NCBI GenBank assembly: GCA_030248065.1
Contig: JASAMV010004602.1
Span: 1-24,391 of the forward strand
From: Rhynchonema sp. JSB1_4
Lineage: Eukaryota > Nematoda > Chromadorea > Monhysterida > Xyalidae
Length of the DNA stretch: 24,391 nucleotides
Direction: 5' to 3'
Shown: one piece after another, positions 9,880 through 19,145 of the stretch
Layout of the letters: every line of letters starts with the position of its first letter
Position numbering within the stretch: the stretch's first letter is position 1
Program-made: the position numbers and the translations under genes
The notes under the pieces: model-generated
The model's database searches: none
What the model saw: the letters and a program-made list of their open reading frames with translations, nothing else
What the model was told of the DNA's origin: nothing

Positions 9880-12000
9880 GCGCACAATGTCGCTTTGACG
9901 AACCCATTTGGACTCAGCGGTCTTATTTCTATATGCGACACCGCGACGATTGTTGTAATCGCGTCGACCAATAATCGGACGCGGTTGTTGCTGTCCGCTG
10001 AGCAGATACCGTAATCTGGATCGAATTTTTGAACGTGCATACTTATTGCAAGTGCGTTACGATTTGTCTCTCTGTCTTGCGCTACCCCGAGTTATTTTAA
10101 GGATATGCTTAGGCTTTTTGGCCTAAAAATAAAGTCCCCCCATTAGTTTTGGAGAGCCTGAGCCGAAGACTAAAAAGGGTTTTCGCCTATATATCTCGGG
10201 TGCTAAATTGCACTCAAAGCCCAAAGTACTGACAAAGTTTACTGACATGCCAATTGCTGGTACCAAAAGCCAGGTATAAGTGTGTGGCTTTGGCTTGTGT
10301 GCCAACAAGAGCCCAATTACAAACAGTCTACTCTTTTCACCGTGACACGATGGGGACCTTGCTTATTTGTCACTATAATGGGGAACACTGTAAGAGTCAC
10401 GCTTATAACAAGGCTTCTTCCAATATATTTACAGATACTGTAGTTTAACTAAACTGACATTGTGATACGACATGCACAATGCAACTCCAAGTTGCCCATG
10501 CATATGGGACACATGATAATACAATCTGTATGTACCTTACCTGTTACCTGTCCACCGCAGATGCGCTTGCAGCGGCTGTTCAAACGAACTTGATTATATG
10601 ATCATGTCATGACACGGCAGCCTTTGTTTCTGCGTCGATTCATGAACCATGGAAAGAACATTATGCATGTACCACACCAACTATACATGCAGGTACAAAG
10701 TATACATGCAATAAATAAACATGGAGATAGGAGCCGGCAAGGGACCCGATAGGCGCCCGACACCCGACATCCGACGTTAAGAGGCGGGTGGCCAAATCAA
10801 TGAAACTTCGGACAACATTTTTAAGCTTAAACTATACGCAAGTATTCTGGTGACGGCATTTGCAGCTATTTGGCGAGCGTAAACTGCACTCAGCTCGACT
10901 TGTTAATTTCGTGGTACCAATCGGCGGACAAAATTAGTGGTTTTTGGGTCAATAATGCAATTTGAACTGCTGGCTAATGTCGCTTCTAAGAACATACATG
11001 CCGACACCCGACAACTGCACCAAAAATGGTGCCGACACCCGACATCCGACACCGATCCGTATGCATGACTGAAGTGCTCATCGCCAAGCATATCCACTTT
11101 ACAGTGATCTTCTGCTCAATAGTGATGTGACCAAAACGTTTTTTAACTTTGGGAGTTACATAGTTTTTTGGCCGGTGGTGCAAGAAAATTGCGGTAGCGA
11201 AAAATATAACGTCACAACGAAGACGGTGGATTGCATACAAGTTCAATCCTTATAGCTTCAACGCTGGTACATCACACCTCAAAGGTTGATATTTGCAATG
11301 ACGCTGACCTGAACATATACCGTAGTCTGTCATTTTTGCAAACCGGACTGATGACCGGGGTTCACCAACTGGTATGGCCAAGTGAATTTGTAACGTTCCT
11401 AACACGAGACATGCAAAAAAACTTCGTGCTTATAATACATGCCTAGTAATTTTCAGCTGGGATGACATTAAAACTAGCGGTACACATATTGCACTACTTC
11501 CACTTGTGAGTAAGCTATATAGGCTGTGCTCCCTTTGTTGCGTTCTGACATCATGGAACCATATTAATTGCCAAATCGTTGAAATAACATTAGTTCACGC
11601 ACAGTGACTGACATGATCATCTGGTCGGTATACTTTTTTGTCGAGCCGTACAATAGTGTACCTTGCATAGGTTCATTATACATAATAACGTTACATACAG
11701 CCATATGAGTAATTAATTTGACATGTTCATTGGTTTTTCAGCTTTGTCAGCTGATTCACCCGGTATGCAAAGAGCATAATTTTACATCACTGGACTTGGG
11801 GAATGCACAATCGTTTGTTTCAGTTACGATCCGTGGCATTTGACCAGGGATAATATACACAAAGGAGAGAGCACAGGCATGTGTGGAGCCAATTGGGGAA
11901 CGAAATTGGCAGTGACCATGTATAATTTACAGAGATTCACTGATTCACTTTCAATGCAGTCGACAGTAATCATGCAGTTTTGATTTCGAATCATCCTTTA
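9880..12000. other. Long gene-poor stretch with a short repeated motif
   Basis: More than 2 kb without a supported gene. A motif close to CCCGACACCCGACATCCGAC occurs at 10756-10775, in part at about 11000-11012, and again at 11032-11053. ORFs here are short, antisense to one another and not protein-like. No TIR pair or RNA gene was seen. Confidence 0.5.
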
Positions 12001-12024
12001 CGAACATCCAACTTTGCATTTTTG

Positions 12025-12448
12025 TCACCGATGCGCTGCGTTAGCCTTCTTTTTGCCGGCTCCAGCTGATTTCTGACCTTCATCGAGGTCAACAGGTTCC
12101 ACAACGGCCACCGGCACTGGGATATTATCATGGAAACCTTGATAGACGGCGCCGATTTGCGCGTAAAAGTTGGCGGCCTCGAACGCAAACTTTTTCACCG
12201 TCGCCTGCAGCTGCACGGATGAAACATCAGCGGCAGACTGTTTACGACGGCCGGAGTGGTTCACCATATCGACTCGCAGTGTCTTGAGTTGTCTGGCCAT
12301 CTCAATGATTTGCGTGACGTAGCTGTGGTAGAGACGTGTGATGCGGGTCTCGGCTGACGCTGCAAGGTATAGTCCGTCCATCAGCTCATGGCACTTTCGT
12401 TTGGGAGGTTCAGGTTCCGTTGTGAACAGTTGTTCCTCCGCAAGGCAA
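12025..12448 (-). CDS. Unrecognised alpha-helical protein, terminal exon
   Basis: The minus-strand frame is open from about 12448 to a TGA at 12025-12027. From the ATG at 12381 it gives 118 residues. Coding quality continues upstream through KRKCHEL and EEQLFTTEPEPP, so the ATG at 12381 is probably internal. An upstream in-frame TGA (about 12450) means that the exon opens at a splice acceptor, the nearest candidate being GCGGAG at about 12437. Residues 1-80 are helix-like with heptad hydrophobics (TRITRLYHSYVTQIIEMA, VKKFAFEAANFYAQIGAVY), followed by an acidic/proline stretch (PVPVAVVEPVDLDE) and a Lys/Ala-rich basic tail (AGKKKANA). The codon choice looks genuine. I do not recognise the family. 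It may be the last exon of the gene whose first exons are at 13330-12851, or a separate downstream gene; the frames do not join with an obvious splice. Confidence 0.55.
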
Positions 12449-12566
12449 TGTCAGAGAAATTGGCGTACAGAAATAAAATAAAAACCGATTTCTCTTTCAT
12501 TTCTTTTTCGTAAGCCAACCGGAACCGGAACAGCACTGGATCCTGTCAAACTTTTCAGCTGATAAA

Positions 12567-12596
12567 AAAGTGTCATGAGTTGATGGACGGACTATA
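12567..12596 (+). pseudogene. Inverted 30-bp coding fragment ending at a MITE
   Basis: Thirty bases on the plus strand (12567-12596) match 28 of 30 bases of the minus-strand coding sequence at 12397-12368, which encodes KCHELMDGLY. Both differences (TGC/TGT and CTG/TTG) are synonymous in that frame. The fragment follows a TTTTCAG string (12552-12558) that would serve as a splice acceptor, and it stops exactly where the Tigger-like element begins. It reads as a broken exon of an inverted paralogue. The alternative is a small fold-back copying event. Confidence 0.5.
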
Positions 12597-12754
12597 CAGT
12601 CGACTCTCTGTATAGTGGACCTCCATGAATTGTAATTTCTCTTTAGTGAATAATTTTTACAGTCTCCAACCTATAGTTAACCTCATAGTTACTGCTCTGT
12701 ATAATGAATAGTGAACTAAGATGCAGGTACCGATCAATTCACTGTAGTTGACTG
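12597..12754. mobile_element. Tc1/mariner (pogo/Tigger-like) MITE, TA-flanked
   Basis: The 158-bp element is flanked by TA on both sides (12595-12596 and 12755-12756). The ends are CAGTCGACTCTCTGTATAG and the inverse of CTGTAGTTGACTG, that is CAGTC(G/A)ACT termini of the kind seen in Tigger/pogo relatives. The interior is AT-rich and non-coding (AGTGAATA-type strings in both directions). It separates the two small minus-strand coding units. Confidence 0.6.
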
Positions 12755-12850
12755 TAATGGGAGTCTATCTTGGAGATGAATGAAGATTACTGTCCGCCCG
12801 GGGGGTTACTTGGGCTTTTGAGAATGTGCGAAATAAAAAACTTCCCCCAA

Positions 12851-13330
12851 CTAATCTCCGAGGGGGATTTTTCTGAATTTTTGGGAAACTGCTGCAAGCT
12901 GATTGAGGGTCACTGAAAAAAGGGCGGTAGCTCGAGAACAGAAGCGCGTACCCAATTGATCCAAAGTTTCGTTATCATCAATGACATCGCCAACAACACG
13001 AAGAAAATCCGGTTGCATTTTGACCTGTATGTACAACTGTGTGCCTAAAATCACGTTTGGCCTTTGACTTTGACCTATTTATACATACCCCGCATGATCT
13101 ATCAAGAAAATATAAATTCCTTGCAAAAAAACTTGTGTGCCTAACACTTGCCTATTTATTGTGGAATATCGTGATGATCCCAAAAATATCCACTATTACC
13201 TCACCTCAGCAGATATGGCTGCCAGGGCGGTGTCGCACAAGGCTGCAGATGCGTTACCACCACGATGTGTTGATTTCACGGTTGTTGTTGATTTGAGTCC
13301 GGGTTGTTGTGGTTGTCTGCTATTCGACAT
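12851..13330 (-). CDS. Small two-exon gene, unrecognised 99-residue protein
   Basis: Exon 1 is 13330-13205: ATG at 13330, 42 codons, ending GAG at a strong donor (GTGAGG at 13204-13199). Exon 2 is 13024-12851: acceptor TACATACAG ending at 13025, 57 codons, TAG at 12851-12853. The intron is 180 bases, phase 0. The N-terminus is polar (MSNSRQPQQPGLKSTTTVKS), followed by helical segments (ALCDTALAAISAE joined to VKMQPDFLRVVGDVIDDNE) and a second helix (ATALFSVTLNQLAAVSQKF). There is no signal peptide or membrane segment. The style resembles small helical subunits of multi-subunit complexes, but I recognise no family. A hAT element begins 96 bases upstream of the ATG on the gene's 5' side, and a MITE lies 97 bases after the stop. 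An alternative is that exon 2 continues into the exon at 12448-12025. Confidence 0.55.
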
Positions 13331-13425
13331 ATCGGTTTGTGATGACGTTTTCAGCCGTGGTGAGACCCCGAGAGTGGTTTGGCAATGATGTAGTGACGAC
13401 ATTGGACACTTTGCGATATACAGAC

Positions 13426-13922
13426 CAGGGTTGGGCAAAAAACGTTTTTTCCAAAAAATCGTTTTTTTTAAAAAAAAACGTTTTTTTTAAAAACGCCCAG
13501 ATGACCAAAAATGCCCCCAAAAAAATTGGAAAACGCTCATGTTGGGAAGAAAACGTGGTTAAATGAAGTAATTCTGTGTGTTCTGAGGCAAAATAAACGG
13601 GTTTCAACCCTTTTCTGGCGAGTTGCTAAGATCCCATATCACACCCGCATCATGGGACCAACTTTGGCCGGGGTCATCACTGAAAGTCAAACTCCGTATA
13701 TCGACGTATCTCGACAAAGTAAAAATTGGTCGAAAATTTTTTGAAAAAAATGGGACAAAAAATTGATTTTCCTTGATAATCAGGGTACTTTCCCTGAAAA
13801 ATCAGGGAAAATCAAGGAAATTCAGGATTTAAAAAAAACGAAAAACGACCCAGGCGTTTTTTTTAAAAAAAAACGTCGTTTTTTTTAAGAAAAAACGCCG
13901 TCGTTTTTTTTGCCCAACCCTG
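13426..13922 (+). mobile_element. Non-autonomous hAT element, copy 1
   Basis: This 497-bp element starts CAGGGTTGGGCAAAAAACG and ends in the inverse, CGTTTTTTTTGCCCAACCCTG. It is flanked by a perfect 8-bp target-site duplication ATACAGAC (13418-13425 and 13923-13930), which with CAGGG termini identifies the hAT superfamily. Subterminal A/T runs broken by CG give further inverted repeats. The interior (about 13500-13745) is shared with copy 2 in the globin intron, in the opposite orientation. There is no transposase ORF. It lies just upstream of the small gene at 13330-12851. Confidence 0.93.
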
Positions 13923-14051
13923 ATACAGACTACCCTGCTGCTCTTTACAGTGCAATCGTCTGGAAGTGGATGTTTTTCAACACCGTTCGATCTGCCGTCA
14001 ACCTCGTCACTTACCCACTTATGTATGTTATACCAGGGGTATTTTTTTATA

Positions 14052-14350
14052 GGGACAGTAAATATATTGGTCGCACAATGACCAAATAAGAATTCATCAA
14101 ATGAATCCTGATTTTCACGTTCAGTCACTCTTAACCATTGTGCTGTTTGTGATTCTCACAAAACATTTTCACCTGAAAATAATCCAGCACAGCACCCATG
14201 TTGCTGCGGGCGTGAAACATTTTGGTGACTGCAGGTTTTGTGTGCGATCGCGTAACGCAACGTCACTGCCCCGTCACTTTCCCTCTTTGCGATTCAGGAA
14301 AAAAATTGACCAATTCTTATAAAGTCATTGTGCGACCAATACCCGGTCCC
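14052..14350. mobile_element. Unclassified MITE with 40-bp terminal inverted repeats
   Basis: Left end GGGACAGTAAATATATTGG followed by TCGCACAATGACCAAATAAG matches the inverse of the right end, which ends ATTGTGCGACCAATACCCGGTCCC. The shared core is ATTGGTCGCACAATGAC then ATAAGAATT. Total length is about 299 bases. No certain target-site duplication was found, so the superfamily is undecided. An ORF that overlaps the left end (13829-14128, minus) runs through two different transposons and is not a gene. Confidence 0.65.
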
Positions 14351-14359
14351 GTTCATATG

Positions 14360-15430
14360 TCACTATACGGAGCATAGACTGTACCAAGTGGTATATGGAT
14401 ACGGTATACATATGCTTGTAACTGCGACCACGATACATGAAAAACAATTGTATAGCGTGTATCAAAATAAAACCGAAGAAAAACAATGGTAATGCATTTC
14501 AAATGAGATTGGTTCGGCATCTTAGCATTTCACCAGGACACACTGTTTTGAAAATGGGCTCTTTCGGGGCAAAAAACGAAGTAAAAAAACACCAAACACA
14601 CTGTGAAAAATTAAATACATCTAACTTGCTACAGCGGTCAATCAAAAGTCTTGTACATACTTGCAGATTGCTCTGGCTCCAGGAAAACAATCTTTCAAGG
14701 CCACTGTACGAATGTCCGGACAAGCTAAACAGAACAAATAACCAAGAAAGCCTACCTTATCTCTTGTCAAGATCCTTTTTAACAAACTCTGAGTGGAAAA
14801 GTACCCATTATCAATTCTGATACTTGTCGTAACCTTGCGTTTGTTTATGGCAGTGACACGACACGAGTTTAATGCATGATTAATGAAGGTAACCGTGCAT
14901 GAACGAAGCATTTTAAGTCACCACAAGGAACCTGAAAATTCTGCCCTGCGCCAGGCATAATGTAATCCGTAGCAAAGTGCTTGTAAAGTAAAACGTACCG
15001 GAGAATGCCATATCCCGCCCGCCAGTGGTAACTTTGGGAAAATCACGTGCATTCAGAAAATCACGGGAAATTCACTGATAAGTTTTGAGTCAGTTTCACG
15101 CTGTACAAGCGCAGTGGGTATGGTTTTTATAACACTTAGCCAACTTTTTTTCTCATGGAACGATGATTATGTGTCATGCAAAAATGCTATTCCAACTGAT
15201 TAACTTTTTATGTTCACGAGACACCGAAAAAGACGTTTTTTTCGCAAATAAATCCCCGTGTGGTTAGTTCCAAAACTCCCGAATAACTGTTCCAGTGGAG
15301 AATTACAGTATACTGTACACTGTGTATTCGGGTGAGGAGGCTCTTTTTGTCATTTTCGGTACGAAACTCATGATGTTCGACCAATGCGGTGTGCATTTGA
15401 TTTCAATGGACTGTTGCCCGCAGTGTGAGT
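14360..15430. other. No gene recognised
   Basis: Antisense ORFs of 89 to 127 codons between 14437 and 14911 have no recognisable domain, and both strands look equally open. Nothing else is supported in this stretch. Confidence 0.45.
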
Positions 15431-15432
15431 TA

Positions 15433-15693
15433 TAGTAAGTTGCTAATTCGTTGCCTCATGCATTTTTACAGACGCAGTTAAACTCCCATTCGAAGTCGAA
15501 GCAGGTAACCAGCTCAACACACAGTCAACAAGCCACGCAGCTGGCGCGTGTGCGTTTCGAATGTTTCAGTCACACAAGCTGTGCGTGTCAGCTGCATGGC
15601 TTGTCGACTGTGTGTTGAGCCTGCTTCGACTTCGAACGGGAGTTTAACTGCGTCTGTAAAAATGCATGAGGCAACGAAATTAGAAACTTACTG
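15433..15693. mobile_element. Well-preserved palindromic MITE with TA target site
   Basis: The 261-bp element is almost wholly an inverted repeat. Paired blocks run from the ends (TAGTAAGTTGCTAATTCG facing the inverse of CGAAATTAGAAACTTACTG) through GTTGCCTCATGCATTTTTAC, AGACGCAGTTAAACTCCC and CGAAGTCGAAGCAGG to CAGCTCAACACACAGTC, leaving a core of about 50 bases that is itself partly palindromic. TA flanks both sides (15431-15432 and 15694-15695), as in Tc1/mariner-type insertion. It is non-coding and related to the decayed copy at 7599-7770. Confidence 0.8.
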
Positions 15694-15827
15694 TACAACG
15701 TGTTGTGATGGGTGGTACTATTGTGCAACAAACACCGCGTAGCTCACAGTACTGTTTGATAAAATCAAGTAGTCAAATCACATGACTGTATAGTACTTCG
15801 ATCACTTGGGGCTAATGCACTATTGCT

Positions 15828-16111
15828 TTATTTGCCGACAAGATCTGATGACAGTACTGTTAGCCCATATATAACCAACCATGTTAACCACAGGCCTACC
15901 GCATGGCACCGTTTAGGATCGGCGTATCTGCTCGGCTTAGTAATCCAACGTTCCGTGTCCCCAGATATGTCGATGTCACCAGCTTTGACCGCGTGAAAGT
16001 CGTTCCGCTGACTGAGTTTGATAAACAAACGCTTTCGCTGGCCGAAACTGACGGCGTTGGTGATGTCGAATTCAACGAGACTGACCAAGGCAGTCGCCAA
16101 TTTTGGCACCG
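15828..16111 (-). CDS. Possible terminal exon, unrecognised
   Basis: The minus-strand frame runs from an acceptor-like GAGCAG (about 16112) to TAA at 15828-15830. Its codons favour C-ending forms, and it contains a protein-like stretch (NAVSFGQRKRLFIKLSQR, AGDIDISGDTERW) and a hydrophobic tail (LWLTWLVIYGLTVL). An AATAAA signal overlaps the stop codon (15826-15831), which fits a compact 3' end. An in-frame GTAGGC near 15900 could alternatively be a donor. The opposite strand is also open here (15903-16304, 133 codons from an ATG), and I cannot exclude that frame. No homologue is recognised on either strand. Confidence 0.35.
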
Positions 16112-16309
16112 CTGCTCACAATCAAATTCACAATGCATGCTGGTTTTCAGCAAGCGATGGTGTGTCTTAGATAACACTTCATGCTCGACATACCCAGTTT
16201 TTTCAGTGATTTGGGTCAAATTAGTAGAAGTATGTGACACAAGTATCACGCGTCGGAGCCAGCTTGACACTTTTGTTGATTATTTGAATTTGATGATACG
16301 ATAAACTTT

Positions 16310-17260
16310 TCAATAACGCACACTGCAAAAACGACCGGTTTAGCTTGATAGGTTGTTTGCGTATGTCAATACTTTATGTTGATCTAGCCAGCGACTTGGG
16401 AAGTTCAGGGCCCCAGTTTTTCCGACCCGGCCGATGATGCAGGCCCAGCAACTTTCGACCCATTTGTGGGCTTAGGCTCCAGTCGGGCCTGAATCGGTCG
16501 CGCCTGAAATGGCCGGGACCAGTGGTCAATAAAAAAATTTTTTATTCAATTCAATTCAAACCGTTTTTAAACTTTCCTTAAATTTAAAACATTTTTTTAT
16601 TTCATGGAAGATCTGCCCAACACGGTAAAAAATGAGCGCTCAGGCTAAGAAAGTGGTATTTTTGTTTCTGGTGTTCCACGTGCATATAAAGCACTGGTGT
16701 GGTGAGAAACGAAGCGAGGTAAAGCACACGAAAACAATATATCATACAATGGTCAGTGTGTATCAACCATAGTCAGGTACACACCCGTACTCTTCCCCAG
16801 GTGGTGTTGGTGTTTTGGTGTGGATTTGTAACACTAAAGATGGTAAATTCGGGTGAAATTAGTGCGTCTAGGTAAACGACCAATCCCAGAGCGGGCCGTC
16901 GATTTTGAATTGTGGTTTTGGAGCGATCGTATGTATGTATGTATAAGCTACACACAGCGTAAAAATTAGAGTGAAATTTTACACCCAATCACTCATTTCG
17001 GGTTTGGGGTTTGGATAAACGAATCCCCACCGAGTCAAGGGTATAGTACGTGTGGGATCGCATGAGAGCGCTTGTGAGTGTGTGCACTATGACCAGATGC
17101 CACAAGACAACGTTCATGGTACACAAAAAACAGCAATGGTAGGGTCAGATGATGTCAACTGTAGTAATTTTTATGCAAAAGCAGCTCTTTTTGATAGCAG
17201 AAAAATCGAGAAATTTTCGAATTTTGAAATAATTTAAACAAAATTTTAATAAAAAAATAA
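16310..17260. other. No gene recognised
   Basis: AT-rich blocks around 16530-16600 and 17220-17265 and mixed sequence between them. No convincing ORF and no clear inverted repeat. Confidence 0.45.
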
Positions 17261-17263
17261 TTT

Positions 17264-17341
17264 AAAAAAACCACTGGCCGGGGCTGAACCTGTGCCACGG
17301 GACTGAGCCGACGTACAATAACGTTGACCGCTGAAATCAAC
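17264..17341 (-). repeat. Degenerate tRNA-like (SINE-type) element
   Basis: On the minus strand, TTTCAGCGGTCAACG resembles a Pol III A box, and GGTTCAGCCCCGG about 45 bases later resembles a B box. GTGG and a run of seven T (17264-17270) follow, as a Pol III terminator would. The order and spacing match the better preserved tRNA-like sequence at 23785-23856. Cloverleaf pairing is poor, so this is not a functional tRNA gene. Confidence 0.45.
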
Positions 17342-17344
17342 TGT

Positions 17345-17880
17345 TTGTTTATCTACATGTTATGTTTGATCAGTCCAATTTTATTTCGCCTTCCGCAGGA
17401 ACATACAAACACAAATAAACGTGACAAAACGTACGACCTTTGAAAGCAAAAGTAAAACTTCAACTTTAGTGACAGGTTAAATGAACACAGTACGTTAAGA
17501 AATTTTATACATCTACAACCTACAACGGATACTATAAACTTTATTTTGTCCATTACAATACTGCAAACATTATCAGAAATCGCGAAATCTGTCATAAAAG
17601 TCGGATTATTTCAGCAACAGGTTTCGAAGGCCACTAGAGACGAAACAGTTGCACCATTTTGATGCAAACTAGTCCGCTTTTGGGACACAAACAGCAAAAG
17701 AGTGGCTGATACGTGAACCGGCCGGAGTTTTGACACAACAGCAGGAGTCAAATGTCAGGTACCTCGTGGCGCCAACAGCATGCACATTAGATAAGATAAG
17801 GACAGTAAAATGTGCTCCCTTTCACATAACAACGACGCACCAAAAATAGAGCTCAGTGCAACAAGCTACCGGGTTTGTGA
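17345..17880. other. No gene recognised
   Basis: Short ORFs only; nothing with a domain, and no repeat structure noted. Confidence 0.4.
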
Positions 17881-17883
17881 ACG

Positions 17884-18339
17884 GTCCGGACAAGAGTTCA
17901 AACGGAATCCCGATCACAAACCCGATCCCGAAAATTTCAAAGTAAATCCCGATCTGTAATCTCGAACTGTAATCCCGACCATAATCCCGATCCCGAAAAG
18001 TTTCGGGATCAGAATTCTTTTACCATCAACAGGACTGTTTTCTTGTTGCTCAAAATTCCTTATTTTTTCTCAGGTTGCGTATTTTTACTCAATGTCGTTT
18101 CTTTTAATATCGATTTCAAATGACTTTCAACTGAGTTTCAGTAATGGAACTCGAAGAAAAACAAAATCGCCGCAAAATTAGCGTTTTTATACCGGTTAAA
18201 ACATTTGCTCTGATCCCGATCCCGATCCCGAATCTTTGGAGAATTCCGATCCCGAACTTTCGGCCAGCTTCGATTCCGAATACCAAACCCGACAAATTTA
18301 TTTGTTTAGTCCCGATCCTGTTTGAATACCAGTCCGGAC
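17884..18339. mobile_element. Inverted-repeat element rich in CCCGATC repeats
   Basis: GTCCGGAC followed within a few bases by TTCAAAC at the left is mirrored by GTTTGAATACCAGTCCGGAC at the right, giving a unit of about 456 bases. Both halves are filled with variants of CCCGATC/CCCGAA, including three tandem copies near 18211-18231. The right half contains an ORF on each strand with Ile-Pro or Gly-Ile repeats, produced by the repeat rather than by a gene. No target-site duplication was found, so the class is unknown. Confidence 0.5.
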
Positions 18340-18500
18340 GAAAGGGGTTAGACGAAGATGTCTTCCTTATCACTAAAAAATAAGCTAACCCTGAAAATCA
18401 TTGTTTCGAGAAAAATGCGTTTTAAGTTGGACAGACCGTATTTCCAAACTGGTTTGGTTCTGTAGGCTGATCTTTGGTAGGGTTAGTGGTCATGCTCAAC

Positions 18501-18575
18501 CAGGGTTGGGCAAAAAATTATTTCTAAAAGTTTCTGAAAAAAAAACCGTTCAAAAAATTGTTTTTAAACTTTTAG
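18501..18575 (+). mobile_element. Solo hAT terminal fragment
   Basis: CAGGGTTGGGCAAAAAAT at 18501-18518 followed by A/T-rich inverted runs matches the left end of the hAT elements at 13426 and 19454. No partner end CCCAACCCTG follows before the globin locus, so this is a one-ended remnant. Confidence 0.6.
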
Positions 18576-18662
18576 GCGAACAACATATGCTTCACAATGT
18601 CACTTGTGGGACTTGATTTTTGTATCTAAGATGCACTAAATGATGTTATGGACCTTTGCATG

Positions 18663-19002
18663 CAGTGGCGCAGGATAGGGGGCACCTGGGGGACAGATAC
18701 CCCCCTCAGCCGTTTAGGGGGTATACCGTACCCCCTCTGAGATGTCACAAGAACGAAAAAGGACCTCTAAATTGCAAGAATTTCACTCTCGAACACTTCA
18801 AAAGTAAAAAAATTGCGCGTTTCGCGCGTCAAATGCACGCATTTTTCCTGGCTGACAGTGGTTTCGGGAACACACAAGTCAAAATTTTCGTGTGACAGAC
18901 GCGACTTTCAATAAAAGGGTTGTTTCATAATTGGAACAAACACTGGATAAAAATGCCTTTCCGTCCAGGTACCCCCTAAATTCAAACCTAGCTACGCCCC
19001 TA
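18663..19002. mobile_element. hAT-like non-autonomous element upstream of globin
   Basis: The left end CAGTGGCGCAGGATAGGGGG and the inverse of the right end (TAGGGGCGTAGCTAGG) are similar terminal inverted repeats of the CAGTGGCG type. Subterminal GGGGGTA/TACCCCC blocks add further pairing. No clean 8-bp target duplication is visible, which suggests age or wrong end assignment. It ends about 140 bases before the globin start codon, so it could lie within or next to the promoter. Confidence 0.5.
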
Positions 19003-19126
19003 CGGATGCGAACACGAAATCCGGGCAATCGAGAATTTCAACACAGATCATTTTCTAGTTATAAAGCACAATGTTCATTCTAAATTCTGTTTCGCCCGTA
19101 CGTGCGACAATTCGATAACTTTCGCC

Positions 19127-19133
19127 TTTTCAG
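19127..19133 (+). promoter_or_regulatory. Splice or SL trans-splice acceptor before globin ATG
   Basis: CGCCTTTTCAG ends at 19133, only 12 bases before the ATG at 19146. A strong acceptor this close to a start codon, with no matching upstream exon visible, is the usual picture for spliced-leader addition in nematodes. A 5'-UTR intron is the alternative. The following CAG makes a tandem acceptor. Confidence 0.45.
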
Positions 19134-19145
19134 CAGCGAACGAAA

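Noticed and set aside
12025..12448. Identification as Mediator subunit 30
   Set aside because: A helix, a VY pair and an IPV stretch sit at roughly similar spacing, but the alignment needs shifts and few residues agree. Too weak to name.
13829..14128. 99-codon minus ORF
   Set aside because: It runs through the end of the hAT element and into the next MITE, and its Lys/Phe runs come from the hAT A/T tracts.
18116..18383. Antisense ORFs with Ile-Pro / Gly-Ile-Gly repeats
   Set aside because: They are translations of CCCGATC repeats in the inverted-repeat element.
18663..19002. 8-bp target duplication for the upstream hAT-like element
   Set aside because: TTTGCATG at the left and CGGATGCG at the right do not match; the class is assigned from the ends only.
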